Source of the DNA: Amycolatopsis sp. 195334CR
GTDB lineage: Bacteria; Actinomycetota; Actinomycetes; Mycobacteriales; Pseudonocardiaceae
DNA length: 64,000 nucleotides
Assembly: GCF_017309385.1 (NCBI RefSeq)
Contig: NZ_JAFJMJ010000004.1
Span: 186,001 to 250,000, forward strand
Reading direction: 5' to 3'
Part shown: positions 36,854 to 45,361 of the stretch, in pieces
Layout of the letters: every line of letters begins with the position of its first letter
How positions within the stretch are numbered: the stretch's first letter is position 1
Made by a program: the position numbers and the translations under genes
Notes under the pieces: generated by a model
Database searches by the model: none
What the model saw: only the letters and a program-made list of their open reading frames with translations
What the model was told of the DNA's origin: nothing

Positions 36854-38317
36854 ATGGCGCAGCCCGAGGTGATCGTGGTCGGCGGGGGCAACGCGGGGTT
36901 CAGTGCCGCGCACGCGGCGGCCGAACGCGGACGGCGGGTGGTCCTGTTGGAGCGGGGCAGCCGGGAGCTGGCCGGGGGCAACAGCTTCTACACCGCCGGC
37001 GCGGTGCGGATCGTGCACGACGGGCTGGCCTCGGTGGCCGACCTGCTCGACCCGGACGACCGGCACGCGATCAGCGACCTGCCGCCGTACCCGGCCGAGC
37101 AGTTCCACGCCGACATGACCAAGGTGACCGGAGGCCGCAACGATCCGGCGCTGACCGAGGTGCTGGTGTCGCGCAGCCAGGACACGCTGCGCTGGCTGCA
37201 CGGCAAGGGCCTGCGGTACCGGCTGATGTACGAGCGCCAGGCCTATCCGGACGAGCACGGCAGGCAGGTGTTCTGGGGCGGGCTCGCGGTCGGCAGCACC
37301 GGCGGCGGCAAGGGGCTGATCGAGCAGCACACCGCGGCGGCCGAGCGCGCGGGCGTGGAGATCCGCTACGGCGTGCGCGCCCGCGACCTGATCCAGGAGG
37401 GCAACCGGATCGTCGGCGTCACCTGGACCGACGACACCGGTGCCGAAGGCGAGCTGCGCGCGGAGTCGGTGGTCCTCGCCGCGGGCGGTTTCGAGGCCGA
37501 CCCCGAGCTGCGCCGCGAACACCTCGGCGAGGGCTGGCAGCGGGCCAAGGTGCGGGGCACCCCGTTCAACACCGGCGACATGCTCACCGCCGCGATCAAG
37601 GCGGGCGCGGCCACCCACGGCGACTGGTCCACCTGCCACAGCGTGGCCTGGGACGCCTGGGCCGAGGGCAACGAGAGCAACCGCGAGCTGACCAACCAGC
37701 TGACCCGCGGCGGCTACCCGCTCGGCATCGTGGTGAACCGGCGCGGCGAGCGGTTCATCGACGAGGGCGCGGACTTCCGCAACTACACCTACGCGCTCTA
37801 CGGCGCGCGCATCCTCGCCCAGCCGGACGGGCTCGCGTTCCAGCTGTTCGACGCCACCACCCGGCCGCGGCTGCGTACCGAGGAGTACGACATGCCCGGC
37901 GCGTCGGTCGTCTCGGCGGGCACGCTCGCCGAACTCGCCGAAGGGATCGGCGTGGACGCGGCGGCGCTGGAGCGCACGGTGCGCGAGTTCAACGCCTCGA
38001 TCGACCGTGACGTGCCGCTCGACCTCGCGGTGAAGGACGGCCGCGCGGCGAAGGTCGACCCGCCCAAGTCGCACTGGGCCATCCCGCTGGAGACCGCGCC
38101 GTACTACGCCTTCCCGGTCACCTGTGGCATCACCTTCACCTTCGGCGGCCTGCGCGCCGACGAGCACGGCCGGGTGCTCGACCCGGCGGGCGCGCCGCTG
38201 CCGGGCCTGTTCGTCTGCGGTGAGATGCTCGGTGGTCTGTTCAGCGGGAACTACCCGGGCGGCACCGGCCTGACCTCCGGCGCGGTGTTCGGCAGGCGGG
38301 CTGGGACACTGGCCTGA
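36854..38317 (+). CDS. tcuA: FAD-dependent tricarballylate dehydrogenase
   Basis: 487 residues, ATG with GGGAGGA upstream. The N-terminal Rossmann motif VIVVGGGNAGFSAAHAAAERG binds FAD. Fumarate-reductase-type features follow: AGGNSFYTAGAVRIVHDG, GGYPLGIVVNRRGERFIDEGADFRNYTYA, the covalent-free active-site region YPVT-like FPVTCGITFTFGGL and the end GNYPGGTGLTSGAVFGRRAG. TcuA oxidises tricarballylate to cis-aconitate in Salmonella. Its pairing with a TctCBA transporter and a GntR regulator supports tricarboxylate catabolism; tcuB is not present. A related 4Fe-4S-independent flavoprotein role cannot be excluded. Confidence 0.88.
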   Translation: MAQPEVIVVGGGNAGFSAAHAAAERGRRVVLLERGSRELAGGNSFYTAGAVRIVHDGLASVADLLDPDDRHAISDLPPYPAEQFHADMTKVTGGRNDPALTEVLVSRSQDTLRWLHGKGLRYRLMYERQAYPDEHGRQVFWGGLAVGSTGGGKGLIEQHTAAAERAGVEIRYGVRARDLIQEGNRIVGVTWTDDTGAEGELRAESVVLAAGGFEADPELRREHLGEGWQRAKVRGTPFNTGDMLTAAIKAGAATHGDWSTCHSVAWDAWAEGNESNRELTNQLTRGGYPLGIVVNRRGERFIDEGADFRNYTYALYGARILAQPDGLAFQLFDATTRPRLRTEEYDMPGASVVSAGTLAELAEGIGVDAAALERTVREFNASIDRDVPLDLAVKDGRAAKVDPPKSHWAIPLETAPYYAFPVTCGITFTFGGLRADEHGRVLDPAGAPLPGLFVCGEMLGGLFSGNYPGGTGLTSGAVFGRRAGTLA

Positions 38318-38343
38318 CGCCGGCACAGGGTGGGAGCGCAGCG

Positions 38344-38994
38344 ATGACGACGAGCAGGACCGACGCGGAGGCCGTGTACCACGACCTGCGCGCGGAGATC
38401 CTTTCCGGCGGTTTCGCGCCGGGCAGTCCGTTGCGCGAGACCGCGCTCGCCACCCGCTTCGGCGTCTCGCGCACCCCCGTGCGCGAGGCGCTGCGGCGGC
38501 TGGCGCAGGACCGGCTGCTGGTGCCGGGCACGCGCGGGATGGAGGTCCGCACCATCGACGCCGAGGAGGTGGTGCAGATCTACGACATGCGCGTACTGCT
38601 CGAGGCGGAGGCAGCCGGACAGGCCGCGCAGGCCCGCGGCACCACCGATCTCCTGCGCCTGGAGGGCCTGCTCGACCGGGACCGGAAGGTGCCCGATCCT
38701 GACGACGCCACCCGCATCCGCACCAACCTGGAGTTCCACGCGGCGGTCTGGCGGGCCACCCACAACCCGGTGCTGATCGACCTGCTGGAGCGGCTGACCG
38801 GGCACCTGGTGCACGCGCCCCAGTCGACCCTGTCGGTCGGCGACCGCTGGCGCGAAGCGCTCGACGAGCACGAGAACCTGATCAACGCCATCCGCGACCG
38901 CGACGAGCAGGCGGCCAGGGCGATCGCCGCCGACCACATGAACACCGCGCGAAAGATCCGCCTCCACCTCCTGCGCGAGGCCGCCGCCCGGTAA
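38344..38994 (+). CDS. GntR-family (FCD) regulator of the tricarboxylate genes
   Basis: 216 residues. The HTH (about 8-70) contains SPLRETALATRFGVSRTPVREALRRL (residues 29-54), and the FCD effector domain (about 76-205) has EFHAAVWRATHNP and the later His residues of the metal site. It lies 26 nt after tcuA, same strand, so probably co-transcribed. The operator at 36802-36827 is the likely target, with a tricarboxylate as effector. Confidence 0.88.
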   Translation: MTTSRTDAEAVYHDLRAEILSGGFAPGSPLRETALATRFGVSRTPVREALRRLAQDRLLVPGTRGMEVRTIDAEEVVQIYDMRVLLEAEAAGQAAQARGTTDLLRLEGLLDRDRKVPDPDDATRIRTNLEFHAAVWRATHNPVLIDLLERLTGHLVHAPQSTLSVGDRWREALDEHENLINAIRDRDEQAARAIAADHMNTARKIRLHLLREAAAR

Positions 38995-39044
38995 AGTCCG
39001 GGCCAGTTGATCGCCGTTCGTCGGTAGTCAACCGAATCTCCCAG

Positions 39045-39065
39045 CTGTCAGTCTTTCACTGACAG
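39045..39065. promoter_or_regulatory. 8-bp inverted repeat upstream of the endonuclease gene
   Basis: CTGTCAGT (39045-39052) and ACTGACAG (39058-39065) with a 5-nt spacer lie 28 nt before the GTG start. Short arms and position fit an operator or an mRNA leader hairpin. It could also terminate the preceding GntR gene. Confidence 0.4.
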
Positions 39066-39093
39066 TGATATCCACATGGTGAGGAGATTCTGG

Positions 39094-39885
39094 GTGGCCA
39101 CCAAGCGAATCCTGCGGCGCACGGCCGGCACCGCCCTGGCCGGCGCGCTGGCCGCGGCCGGCCTGCTCGCGGCACCCGCCGCGCAGTCGGCCGAACCACC
39201 GGACGGCTACTACGCCGACGCCGAGGGCAAGTCCGGCGCCGAACTCAAGGCAGCACTGCACACCATCATCAGCTCGGGCGTCACCACGCTGAACTACGAC
39301 GACGTGTGGGACGCGCTCAAGACCACCGACGAGGACCCGGCCAACGCCGCCAACGTGCTGCTGCTCTACAGCGGCGAATCCCGCAGCAAGGACGCCAACG
39401 GCGGCGACTCCGGCGACTGGAACCGCGAGCACACCTGGGCCAAGTCCCACGGCGACTTCGGCACCTCGCCCGGCCCCGGCACCGACATCCACCACCTGCG
39501 CCCGACCGACGTCACGGTGAACAGCATTCGCGGCAACAAGGACTTCGACAACGGCGGCGAGCCGGTCGACGGCGCGCCGGGCAACCTCACCGACGACGAC
39601 TCGTTCGAAGCGCGGGACGAGGTCAAGGGCGACGTCGCCCGGATGATCATGTACATGGGCGTGCGCTGGGACGGCGGTGACGGCTTCGCCGACCTGGAGC
39701 CCAACGACCAGGTCGACAACGGCTCGGCGCCGGCCATCGGCAAGATCTCGGTGCTGCTGCAGTGGCACGAGGCGGACCCGGTGGACGACGTGGAGAAGAA
39801 CCGCAACGACGCGATCTTCGGCATCCAGAAGAACCGCAACCCGTTCATCGACCACCCGGAGTGGGCGGCCTCGGTATACGGATGA
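39094..39885 (+). CDS. secreted endonuclease I (EndA-like)
   Basis: 263 residues from the GTG at 39094, which has GAGGAG 7 nt upstream; an ATG at 39076 has none. The signal peptide (about 1-33, ending AAQSA) precedes a His-metal nuclease of the endonuclease I family. DWNREHTWAKSHG (108-120) carries the catalytic His and DIHHLRPTDV (131-140) the second conserved block. It is predicted to degrade extracellular nucleic acid for nutrient use. Confidence 0.85.
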   Translation: MATKRILRRTAGTALAGALAAAGLLAAPAAQSAEPPDGYYADAEGKSGAELKAALHTIISSGVTTLNYDDVWDALKTTDEDPANAANVLLLYSGESRSKDANGGDSGDWNREHTWAKSHGDFGTSPGPGTDIHHLRPTDVTVNSIRGNKDFDNGGEPVDGAPGNLTDDDSFEARDEVKGDVARMIMYMGVRWDGGDGFADLEPNDQVDNGSAPAIGKISVLLQWHEADPVDDVEKNRNDAIFGIQKNRNPFIDHPEWAASVYG

Positions 39886-39945
39886 CGGCTTGACGGCGCC
39901 CCGGATCCCTGATGGTCTGGACCAAAGATCGACTAGGGAGGTCCG

Positions 39946-41853
39946 GTGCGCCGATCCGTCCGAACCACCGCGGTGGCCGCTGTCCTCGGTGTCTCGCTGG
40001 GGCTGACCCCGGGAGCGGCGGCCGTCGCGGAACCGCCGGGAACCCGGCTGCCGGTGGTCACCCCGACCCCGCAGTCGATCGCGGGCAACGGCCACCAGCT
40101 GCGGGTGCCCTTCCGCGTCGGCCTCGTGCTCGCCGAAGGGGCGGACCAGGCCACCGAGGACCTCGTCCGCCGCACGCTGGAGCACGCCGGTGCCCGTGAA
40201 GTGGTGGACGGCGAGGCCGAGCTGACCGTGGTCGCGGGCCTGATCTCCGATCCCGGCGTGGCCGGCGCGCTGACCGAAGCCGGGGGCGCGAAACCGGCCG
40301 AGCTGCGGCCGGAGGGCTATTCACTCGCCGCGCGGGCACACGGCCGCGGCGGCCTGATCGCGCTGGCGGGCAACGACGGTGACGGCGTGTACTACGCCGC
40401 GCAGACCCTGCGCCAGCTCGCCGCACCGGGCAGGATCGCCGCGGCGAAGGTGGTCGACCACCCGCTGATGGCGTTGCGCGGCAGCATCGAGGGCTTCTAC
40501 GGCGCGCCGTGGTCGCACGAGGACCGGCTCGACCAGCTCGCCTTCTACGGCGACATCAAGGCCAACACCTACATCTACACCCCGAAGGACGACCTCTACC
40601 TGCGGGAGAAGTGGCGCGAGCCGTACCCGGCCGCCGAGCTGGCGAAGATCAAGGAGCTGATCGGCGCCGCCGCGGCCCACCACGTCCAGTTCACCTACGC
40701 GGTCTCGCCCGGCCCGTCGATCTGCTACAGCGACCCGGCCGACGTCAAGGCGCTGCACGACAAGCTGGCCTCCATCCACGACCAGGGCGCGGAGAGCTTC
40801 TACATCGCGCTCGACGACATCAGCTACACCAAGTGGAACTGCGCCGGGGACGAGCAGAAGTACGGTGCGCCGGGCCAGGCCGCCGCCGGGCGCGCGCAGG
40901 CCGACCTGCTCAACGGCGTCCAGCGCGACTTCCTCGACACCGTCGGCGCGCAGCCGCTGCAGATGGTCCCCACCGAGTACTCCGACGTGGCCGACTCGCC
41001 GTACAAGAAGGTGCTGCGGGAGAGCCTCGACGAGCGGATCGTCGTGCAGTGGACCGGGACCGACGTGGTGCCGCCGTCGATCAGCGTCGCCGACGCGGAG
41101 AAGGCGGCGCAGGTCTGGGGCCGCAAGGTCTTCCTGTGGGACAACTACCCGGTCAACGACTACGGGCAGACCACCGGGCGGCTGCTGATGGCGCCCTACG
41201 ACAAGCGCGAAGCCGGGTTGCACGCCGCGCTCGGTGGCATCGTGCTCAACCCGATGAACCAGGCCGCGCCGAGCAAGGTGGCGTTGTTCGGCGGCGCGTC
41301 CTTCGCGTGGAACGACCAGGACTACGACGCCGGCCGCACCTGGCGCGCGGCCGCGGAGTACCTGGCCGCCGGGGACGCCCGCACCGCCGAGGCGCTGCTC
41401 GCCTTCTTCGACACCCAGCACCTCGCGCCGACCTTCGGTGAGGTGGTGTGGCAGCCGCAGGCCCCGGTGCTCAAGGCCAAAGTGGACGCTGTGCGCGCGG
41501 AACCGTCGGGGGCCGCGCTGCGGGACCTGAGCGCGTACGCCGACCTGCTCGCGGCGGCGCCCGAGCGCATCCGCGGCGGGGTGCCCGACCCGGCCTTCTC
41601 CGCGCAGGCCAAGCCGTGGCTGGACGCGCTGACCCTGTGGGGCCGGGCGCTGCAGTCCACAGTGGACGGGCTGGAGCTGGCCCCGGAGGACCGGCCGGCC
41701 GCCGACGCCGCCTTCGCCGAGTCGGCGGAACTCGCCGCCGAGGCCGCGAAGATCCAGACCATTCCCGGCACCACCCGCCCGCAGGGGCCGATCCGGGTGG
41801 CCGACGGGGTGCTGGACACCTTCCTCGCCGACGCGCCGGGGCTGATTCCCTGA
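39946..41853 (+). CDS. secreted GH84 beta-N-acetylhexosaminidase
   Basis: 635 residues, GTG with GGGAGG upstream. The signal peptide (about 1-28) is followed by a GH20b-like N-terminal domain and the GH84 barrel. LRGSIEGFYGAPWSHEDRLD starts the barrel, and the catalytic Asp pair sits in FYIALDDISYTKWN; then VVQWTGTDVVPPSI and LWDNYPVNDYG. GH84 enzymes use substrate-assisted catalysis to remove terminal GlcNAc from glycoproteins or hyaluronan. A helical C-terminal region (about 480-600) follows. It complements the sialidase and beta-galactosidase in glycoprotein degradation, though it is not in the same operon. Confidence 0.9.
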   Translation: MRRSVRTTAVAAVLGVSLGLTPGAAAVAEPPGTRLPVVTPTPQSIAGNGHQLRVPFRVGLVLAEGADQATEDLVRRTLEHAGAREVVDGEAELTVVAGLISDPGVAGALTEAGGAKPAELRPEGYSLAARAHGRGGLIALAGNDGDGVYYAAQTLRQLAAPGRIAAAKVVDHPLMALRGSIEGFYGAPWSHEDRLDQLAFYGDIKANTYIYTPKDDLYLREKWREPYPAAELAKIKELIGAAAAHHVQFTYAVSPGPSICYSDPADVKALHDKLASIHDQGAESFYIALDDISYTKWNCAGDEQKYGAPGQAAAGRAQADLLNGVQRDFLDTVGAQPLQMVPTEYSDVADSPYKKVLRESLDERIVVQWTGTDVVPPSISVADAEKAAQVWGRKVFLWDNYPVNDYGQTTGRLLMAPYDKREAGLHAALGGIVLNPMNQAAPSKVALFGGASFAWNDQDYDAGRTWRAAAEYLAAGDARTAEALLAFFDTQHLAPTFGEVVWQPQAPVLKAKVDAVRAEPSGAALRDLSAYADLLAAAPERIRGGVPDPAFSAQAKPWLDALTLWGRALQSTVDGLELAPEDRPAADAAFAESAELAAEAAKIQTIPGTTRPQGPIRVADGVLDTFLADAPGLIP

Positions 41854-41898
41854 CCCGGCGGCGATACTCTTCTTCCCGTCGGCGAAGAGGAGTTGCCC

Positions 41899-42246
41899 AT
41901 GGTGTGGTCGGCCACGCCGGAGGTGCACCGCGGCGTCCAGATCCTCACCCTGACCGGTGAGCTGGACCTGGCCGTGGTCGACGAGCTCGGGCGGGTGCTG
42001 GACGAGGCGCTCGCCCGGGCGGGCCACGGGCTGGTGGTGGACCTGATCGGCGTCAGTTTCTGCGATTCCAGCTGCCTGCACGCGCTGCTGCGCACCGCCC
42101 GGCGCGCGCATTCGGAGGGACTCGGGTTCGGCCTGGTGGCGGTGTCCCCGGCGATCGTCCGGCCGGTGACCGTGCTCAACCTGACCCAGGCGCTGCCGAT
42201 CTCGGCCAGCATCAACGACGCGGTGGCCCGGGTCCGCCGGGGCTGA
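41899..42246 (+). CDS. STAS-domain anti-sigma factor antagonist
   Basis: 115 residues, ATG at 41899 with GAGGAG 6 nt upstream. The STAS fold is complete: GVQILTLTGELDLAVVDEL, LVVDLIGVSFCDSSCLHALL with the phosphorylatable Ser in the CDSSCL loop, and FGLVAVSPAIVRPVTVLNL. Such proteins bind anti-sigma kinases of the RsbW type. No RsbW gene is adjacent, but the next gene also ends in a STAS domain. Confidence 0.88.
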   Translation: MVWSATPEVHRGVQILTLTGELDLAVVDELGRVLDEALARAGHGLVVDLIGVSFCDSSCLHALLRTARRAHSEGLGFGLVAVSPAIVRPVTVLNLTQALPISASINDAVARVRRG

Positions 42247-42349
42247 GACCAGGCAAGTGGCGGAAGTTGGCGAATTTCCCCGTCAGTCGGTTCATGCTCT
42301 CGGCCGAACTTGCTGGGCCAACGATCGCGGCGCGTCTACGCTACCCGCC

Positions 42350-43132
42350 GTGAGGGCGGCCGGGCAGGATCCGACGACGTCGTACGGGCACATCGGTGTG
42401 GTGGTGGATTCGCCGGAGGACCACGCCGAACTGGTCGGGCTGTCCAGGGCACGCGGCGGGCGCGCCGGCGAGAAGGTGATCGTGGTCGGGTCGGCCGAGC
42501 CGTGGGGTCGCGGGGCGGACCTGCTGGCGCCGTTCTCGCTGGGGGCCGGGCTGGTCGGCGGGCTGCGCACCGAGGTGAGCGTCGCGCAGCGCGAGGGGTA
42601 CCGCGGCCTGCGCGTGGTCGCCGACATGCAGGAACTCGGCCTGGACTCGCTTTCCGCGCGCGAACTGGTGGAGTTCGAGCTGGACCTGGACCGGGTGGTC
42701 AGCGAGGCGGGCGCCACCATGGTCTGCGTCTACCACAACCGCGGGTTCACCCCGGCCGAGGTGGGCGCGGCGATGTGCGCGCACCCGCTCGGCTTCGGCG
42801 CGAACCGCGAGGACCGCGGGTTCCGGATGGGCAGCGCGGGGCGGGGGGAGTGGCGGGTCAGCGGGGAGATCGACCGGCTCAACGCGGACCTGTTCGAACT
42901 GGCGATGCTGACCGCGGCGGGCATGTCGGCCCGGATGCGCCTGACCTTCGACGACCTGCGGTTCATCGACGTGGCCGGGATGCGGGCGCTGGCCAGGGTG
43001 ACGGCGGTGTTCCCGGAGCTGAGGCTGACGCTGGTGGATCCGCCGGCGTCGTTCCTGCGGTGCTGGGAGGTCTTCGGCCTGGGGGCGCCGGGGGACCGGC
43101 GCGGGCGGATGCAGGTGGAGCAGCTCCGCTGA
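42350..43132 (+). CDS. MEDS-STAS two-domain protein
   Basis: 260 residues from a GTG at 42350; an upstream frame to 42257 looks non-coding. The N-terminal MEDS domain (about 5-160: YGHIGVVVDSPEDHAELVGL, GEKVIVVG, then MVCVYHNRGFTPAEVG) is a sensory domain known from DcmR-type regulators. The C-terminal STAS domain (about 170-255) has the expected pattern FDDLRFIDVAGMRALARV but Asp-Val-Ala where the phosphorylatable Ser/Thr usually lies. It probably couples a small-molecule signal to a sigma-factor partner-switch with the preceding STAS protein. Confidence 0.8.
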   Translation: MRAAGQDPTTSYGHIGVVVDSPEDHAELVGLSRARGGRAGEKVIVVGSAEPWGRGADLLAPFSLGAGLVGGLRTEVSVAQREGYRGLRVVADMQELGLDSLSARELVEFELDLDRVVSEAGATMVCVYHNRGFTPAEVGAAMCAHPLGFGANREDRGFRMGSAGRGEWRVSGEIDRLNADLFELAMLTAAGMSARMRLTFDDLRFIDVAGMRALARVTAVFPELRLTLVDPPASFLRCWEVFGLGAPGDRRGRMQVEQLR

Positions 43133-43135
43133 GGT

Positions 43136-44095
43136 TCAGAGGGCGGCTTGGGCGAAGAGGAACACGCCGACCCCGACCAGGATGACGGCGGAGACGCGGC
43201 CCAACCGCGCGGCGTCCAGTCGGCGGGCGATCCGCGCGCCCCCCACGACCGCGGCGGCGGCGACCACCCCGAGCACCGCCCCGAGTCCGAAGTGGACGGA
43301 TCCGGTGGCGCCGTACCCGGCCACCGCGAACACCGCGAGCGGCACCTGGATCACCTGCCCCGCCCCCACCGCCGCGAGCGGCGCCACCCCGAGCACCATC
43401 AGCACCGGCACGAGGAGCACGGGCCCGCCGGTCCCGGTCAACGCCGACCCGAACCCGACCACCACCCCCACCCCGACCGCGACCGGCGTGGCCAACCCGA
43501 TCCGCTCCCCACTCCGGCCCTGGCCACCGCTGTGCCTGCCGTCGCCGCCGTCGCCACCGCTGCCGTGACCGCCACCGTCGTCGCCGTCGCGGTGACCGTC
43601 GCCGCCGCGACCGCCGCCACCACCGTCGCCAGCGCGGCGACCGTTGTCGTCGTCGTCACCATCGCCGCGGCTGTCGCCGTTGCCGCCGTCGTCGTCACCA
43701 CCGCCGCGGCCAGCGCCGTCGCTGCCGCGACCGGTGCGGCGGCGAGCGCGGTCGGCGCGTAGGCGGTGCAAGCCGGCCCCGAGCGTGATCGAGCCCAGCA
43801 CCAGCCACACCACCACCGGCGACACCAAGCCGTTGACCAGCGCCCCGCCCGCCGCCGCCGGGGCGGCGCCCAGTGCCAGCCGGGTCGCCAGTGGCCACGG
43901 CATGGTCCCCGACCGCGCGTACGCCAGCGTCCCGACCACCCCGGTGAACAGGAACGCCCAGCTGCTGGTGCCCGCCGCGGCGTGCACGTCGAACCCGGCC
44001 AGGTGCACCAGCGCGGGCGGCAGCAGCACCCCGCCGACCCCGACCGCGCCGATGAGCAACCCCACCGGCACCGCGAGCGCCACCATCCCGATCAT
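43136..44095 (-). CDS. TSUP-family (TauE/SafE-like) permease with Gly/Asp-rich insert
   Basis: 319 residues. The two four-helix halves are recognisable: IGAVGVGGVLLPPALVHLAGF in the first (about 16-35) and VGFGSALTGTGGPVLLVPVLMVLG in the second (about 208-231). Between them residues 121-198 are almost pure Gly, Asp, Arg, Ser and His in place of the usual short central loop. TSUP proteins export or import small organic anions such as sulfite or sulfoacetate. The ATG at 44095 is chosen. The insert appears to be a real low-complexity expansion, since the frame stays open. Confidence 0.78.
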   Translation of the reverse strand: MIGMVALAVPVGLLIGAVGVGGVLLPPALVHLAGFDVHAAAGTSSWAFLFTGVVGTLAYARSGTMPWPLATRLALGAAPAAAGGALVNGLVSPVVVWLVLGSITLGAGLHRLRADRARRRTGRGSDGAGRGGGDDDGGNGDSRGDGDDDDNGRRAGDGGGGGRGGDGHRDGDDGGGHGSGGDGGDGRHSGGQGRSGERIGLATPVAVGVGVVVGFGSALTGTGGPVLLVPVLMVLGVAPLAAVGAGQVIQVPLAVFAVAGYGATGSVHFGLGAVLGVVAAAAVVGGARIARRLDAARLGRVSAVILVGVGVFLFAQAAL

Positions 44096-44173
44096 CACCC
44101 CCCAACCTAGTGATCGACCGGCCGGACACCCCCGCCGCGCGTACGATCCGGAAAAATTCCCCCGCCGCCCGGC

Positions 44174-44201
44174 GTGACGAATCGGCGAAGCGGGTGTCCT
44201 A
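44174..44201 (+). promoter_or_regulatory. promoter motif shared with the last asp23 gene
   Basis: GTGACG (44174-44179), 14 nt, then GTGTCCTA (44194-44201), ending 33 nt before the sigma-factor start. The same two boxes with identical spacing occur at 46053-46080. Read as -35 GTGAC and -10 GTCCTA with 17 nt between, this is ECF-type spacing, which suggests autoregulation by the sigma factor encoded here. Confidence 0.6.
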
Positions 44202-44234
44202 GGAGCAGAACACCCGGAAAAGGAGGAGCTGCCA

Positions 44235-44792
44235 GTGTCAGCCGCGCCCCTCACCGAGGGCCCGCTGGACGACGTCACGCTCGTCGCCAGGGCCCGCGAC
44301 GGTGACACGCAGGCCTATGAGCAGCTGGTTCGCCGCTACCAAGGCCCCATGTACGGGCTCGCGGTGCGTATGCTGGCGAGCCGGGGCGACGCCGAGGACG
44401 TCGTGCAGGAGGTGTTCCTGACCGCGTGGCGGCGCCTCGGCCAGCTGCAGGACGACGCGGCCTTCGTCGGCTGGCTGTACCGCACCACCACCAACCGGTG
44501 CCTCAACGTGATCCGCGCCCGCCGGCCGTCCTCGGCCGCGGAGCCGGACGAGCAGGAATCACCGGTGCCGCGCCCGGACCGGGCGGTCGAGGTGGGCGCC
44601 CAGCTGGCCGCGCTGAGCCGGGCGCTGCAGCAGCTGACCGGCGAGCAACGGGCCTGCTGGCTGCTCAGAGAGGTGCACGGGCGGTCCTACGAGGAGATCG
44701 CGCAGGCGGTGGGCACCACGGCCACCGCGGTGCGCGGGCGGATCGCGCGGGCACGCGCACAACTGGCGGAGGTGATGGCGCCGTGGCGATGA
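44235..44792 (+). CDS. ECF-type RNA polymerase sigma factor
   Basis: 185 residues, GTG with AGGAGGAG upstream. Region 2 (about 14-85: YEQLVRRYQGPMYGLAVRML, DAEDVVQEVFLTAWRRL, GWLYRTTTNRCLNVIR) and region 4 (about 120-178: QQLTGEQRACWLLREVHGRSYEEIAQAVGTTATAVRGRIARAR) are complete, with no region 3. It heads an Asp23-family envelope-stress operon. The downstream gene, overlapping by 4 nt, probably encodes its anti-sigma factor. Shared promoter boxes at 44174 and 46053 suggest an autoregulated small regulon. Confidence 0.9.
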   Translation: MSAAPLTEGPLDDVTLVARARDGDTQAYEQLVRRYQGPMYGLAVRMLASRGDAEDVVQEVFLTAWRRLGQLQDDAAFVGWLYRTTTNRCLNVIRARRPSSAAEPDEQESPVPRPDRAVEVGAQLAALSRALQQLTGEQRACWLLREVHGRSYEEIAQAVGTTATAVRGRIARARAQLAEVMAPWR

Positions 44793-45340
44793 ACCAGGCT
44801 GCCGAGTCCTACCCGCTGCCCTGCGGACGTGACGTGGAGGCGGTGTGGGACCGGCTCGACGAGGTGGAGTCGGGGCGGGCCGACGAGCACGACCTCTCGT
44901 GCGAGCACTGCCGCGCCGCCAGAGAGGGGCTGCTGGTGCTGCGCTCGCTGACCGGCGAGCTGGCCAGGGAGGCGGTCGAGCCGCCACCGGACCTGGTCGG
45001 CCGGATCATGTCGGCGGTGCGGGCCGAGGTCCGCAGGCACGACCTGCTGCCGCTGCCCACCCCCGAACCCGGGCAGGCGCGGGTCAGCGACCGGGCGGTG
45101 GCCGCGATCCTGCGGTTCGCCGCGGACAGCGTGGACGGCGTGCGCGCCAGGGCGTGCAAGGTCGACGTCACCTTCGCCGGTGCCTTCGAGGTGCACCTGG
45201 AGGTCGCGGTGAGCTACCACGCCTTCGCCGCGGACGCGCTGGACACCGTGCGGGAACGGGTTTCCGCCGCGGCCGTGGCACGCGTCGGCGTGACGCTGGC
45301 CCAGCTGGACATCCGGATCGCGGATCTGTACGAGGACTGA
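44789..45340 (+). CDS. zinc-finger-like anti-sigma factor fused to an Asp23-like domain
   Basis: 183 residues. The ATG at 44789 overlaps the sigma stop (ATGA); a GTG at 44783 with GGAGG 10 nt upstream is an alternative. The N-terminus has LPCGRDVEAVWDRLDEVESG and HDLSCEHCRAA (34-44), a CxxC and His layout like zinc anti-sigma domains. The C-terminal half (about 95-175) resembles an Asp23/DUF322 domain (GVRARACKVDVTFAGAFEVHLEVAVSYHAFAADALDTVRERV). No membrane helix, so a soluble anti-sigma factor is inferred. Confidence 0.65.
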   Translation: MNQAAESYPLPCGRDVEAVWDRLDEVESGRADEHDLSCEHCRAAREGLLVLRSLTGELAREAVEPPPDLVGRIMSAVRAEVRRHDLLPLPTPEPGQARVSDRAVAAILRFAADSVDGVRARACKVDVTFAGAFEVHLEVAVSYHAFAADALDTVRERVSAAAVARVGVTLAQLDIRIADLYED

Positions 45341-45361
45341 CGGGGTTTCGCGGGAGTGGCA

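Noticed and set aside
39045..39065. tRNA or structured RNA gene upstream of the endonuclease
   Set aside because: Only a single 8-bp hairpin is present, with no cloverleaf or conserved RNA features.
43148..43762. Plus-strand Val/Ala/Thr-rich frame opposite the TSUP gene
   Set aside because: It is the complement of the Gly/Asp-rich insert and gives a low-complexity product with no start signal.
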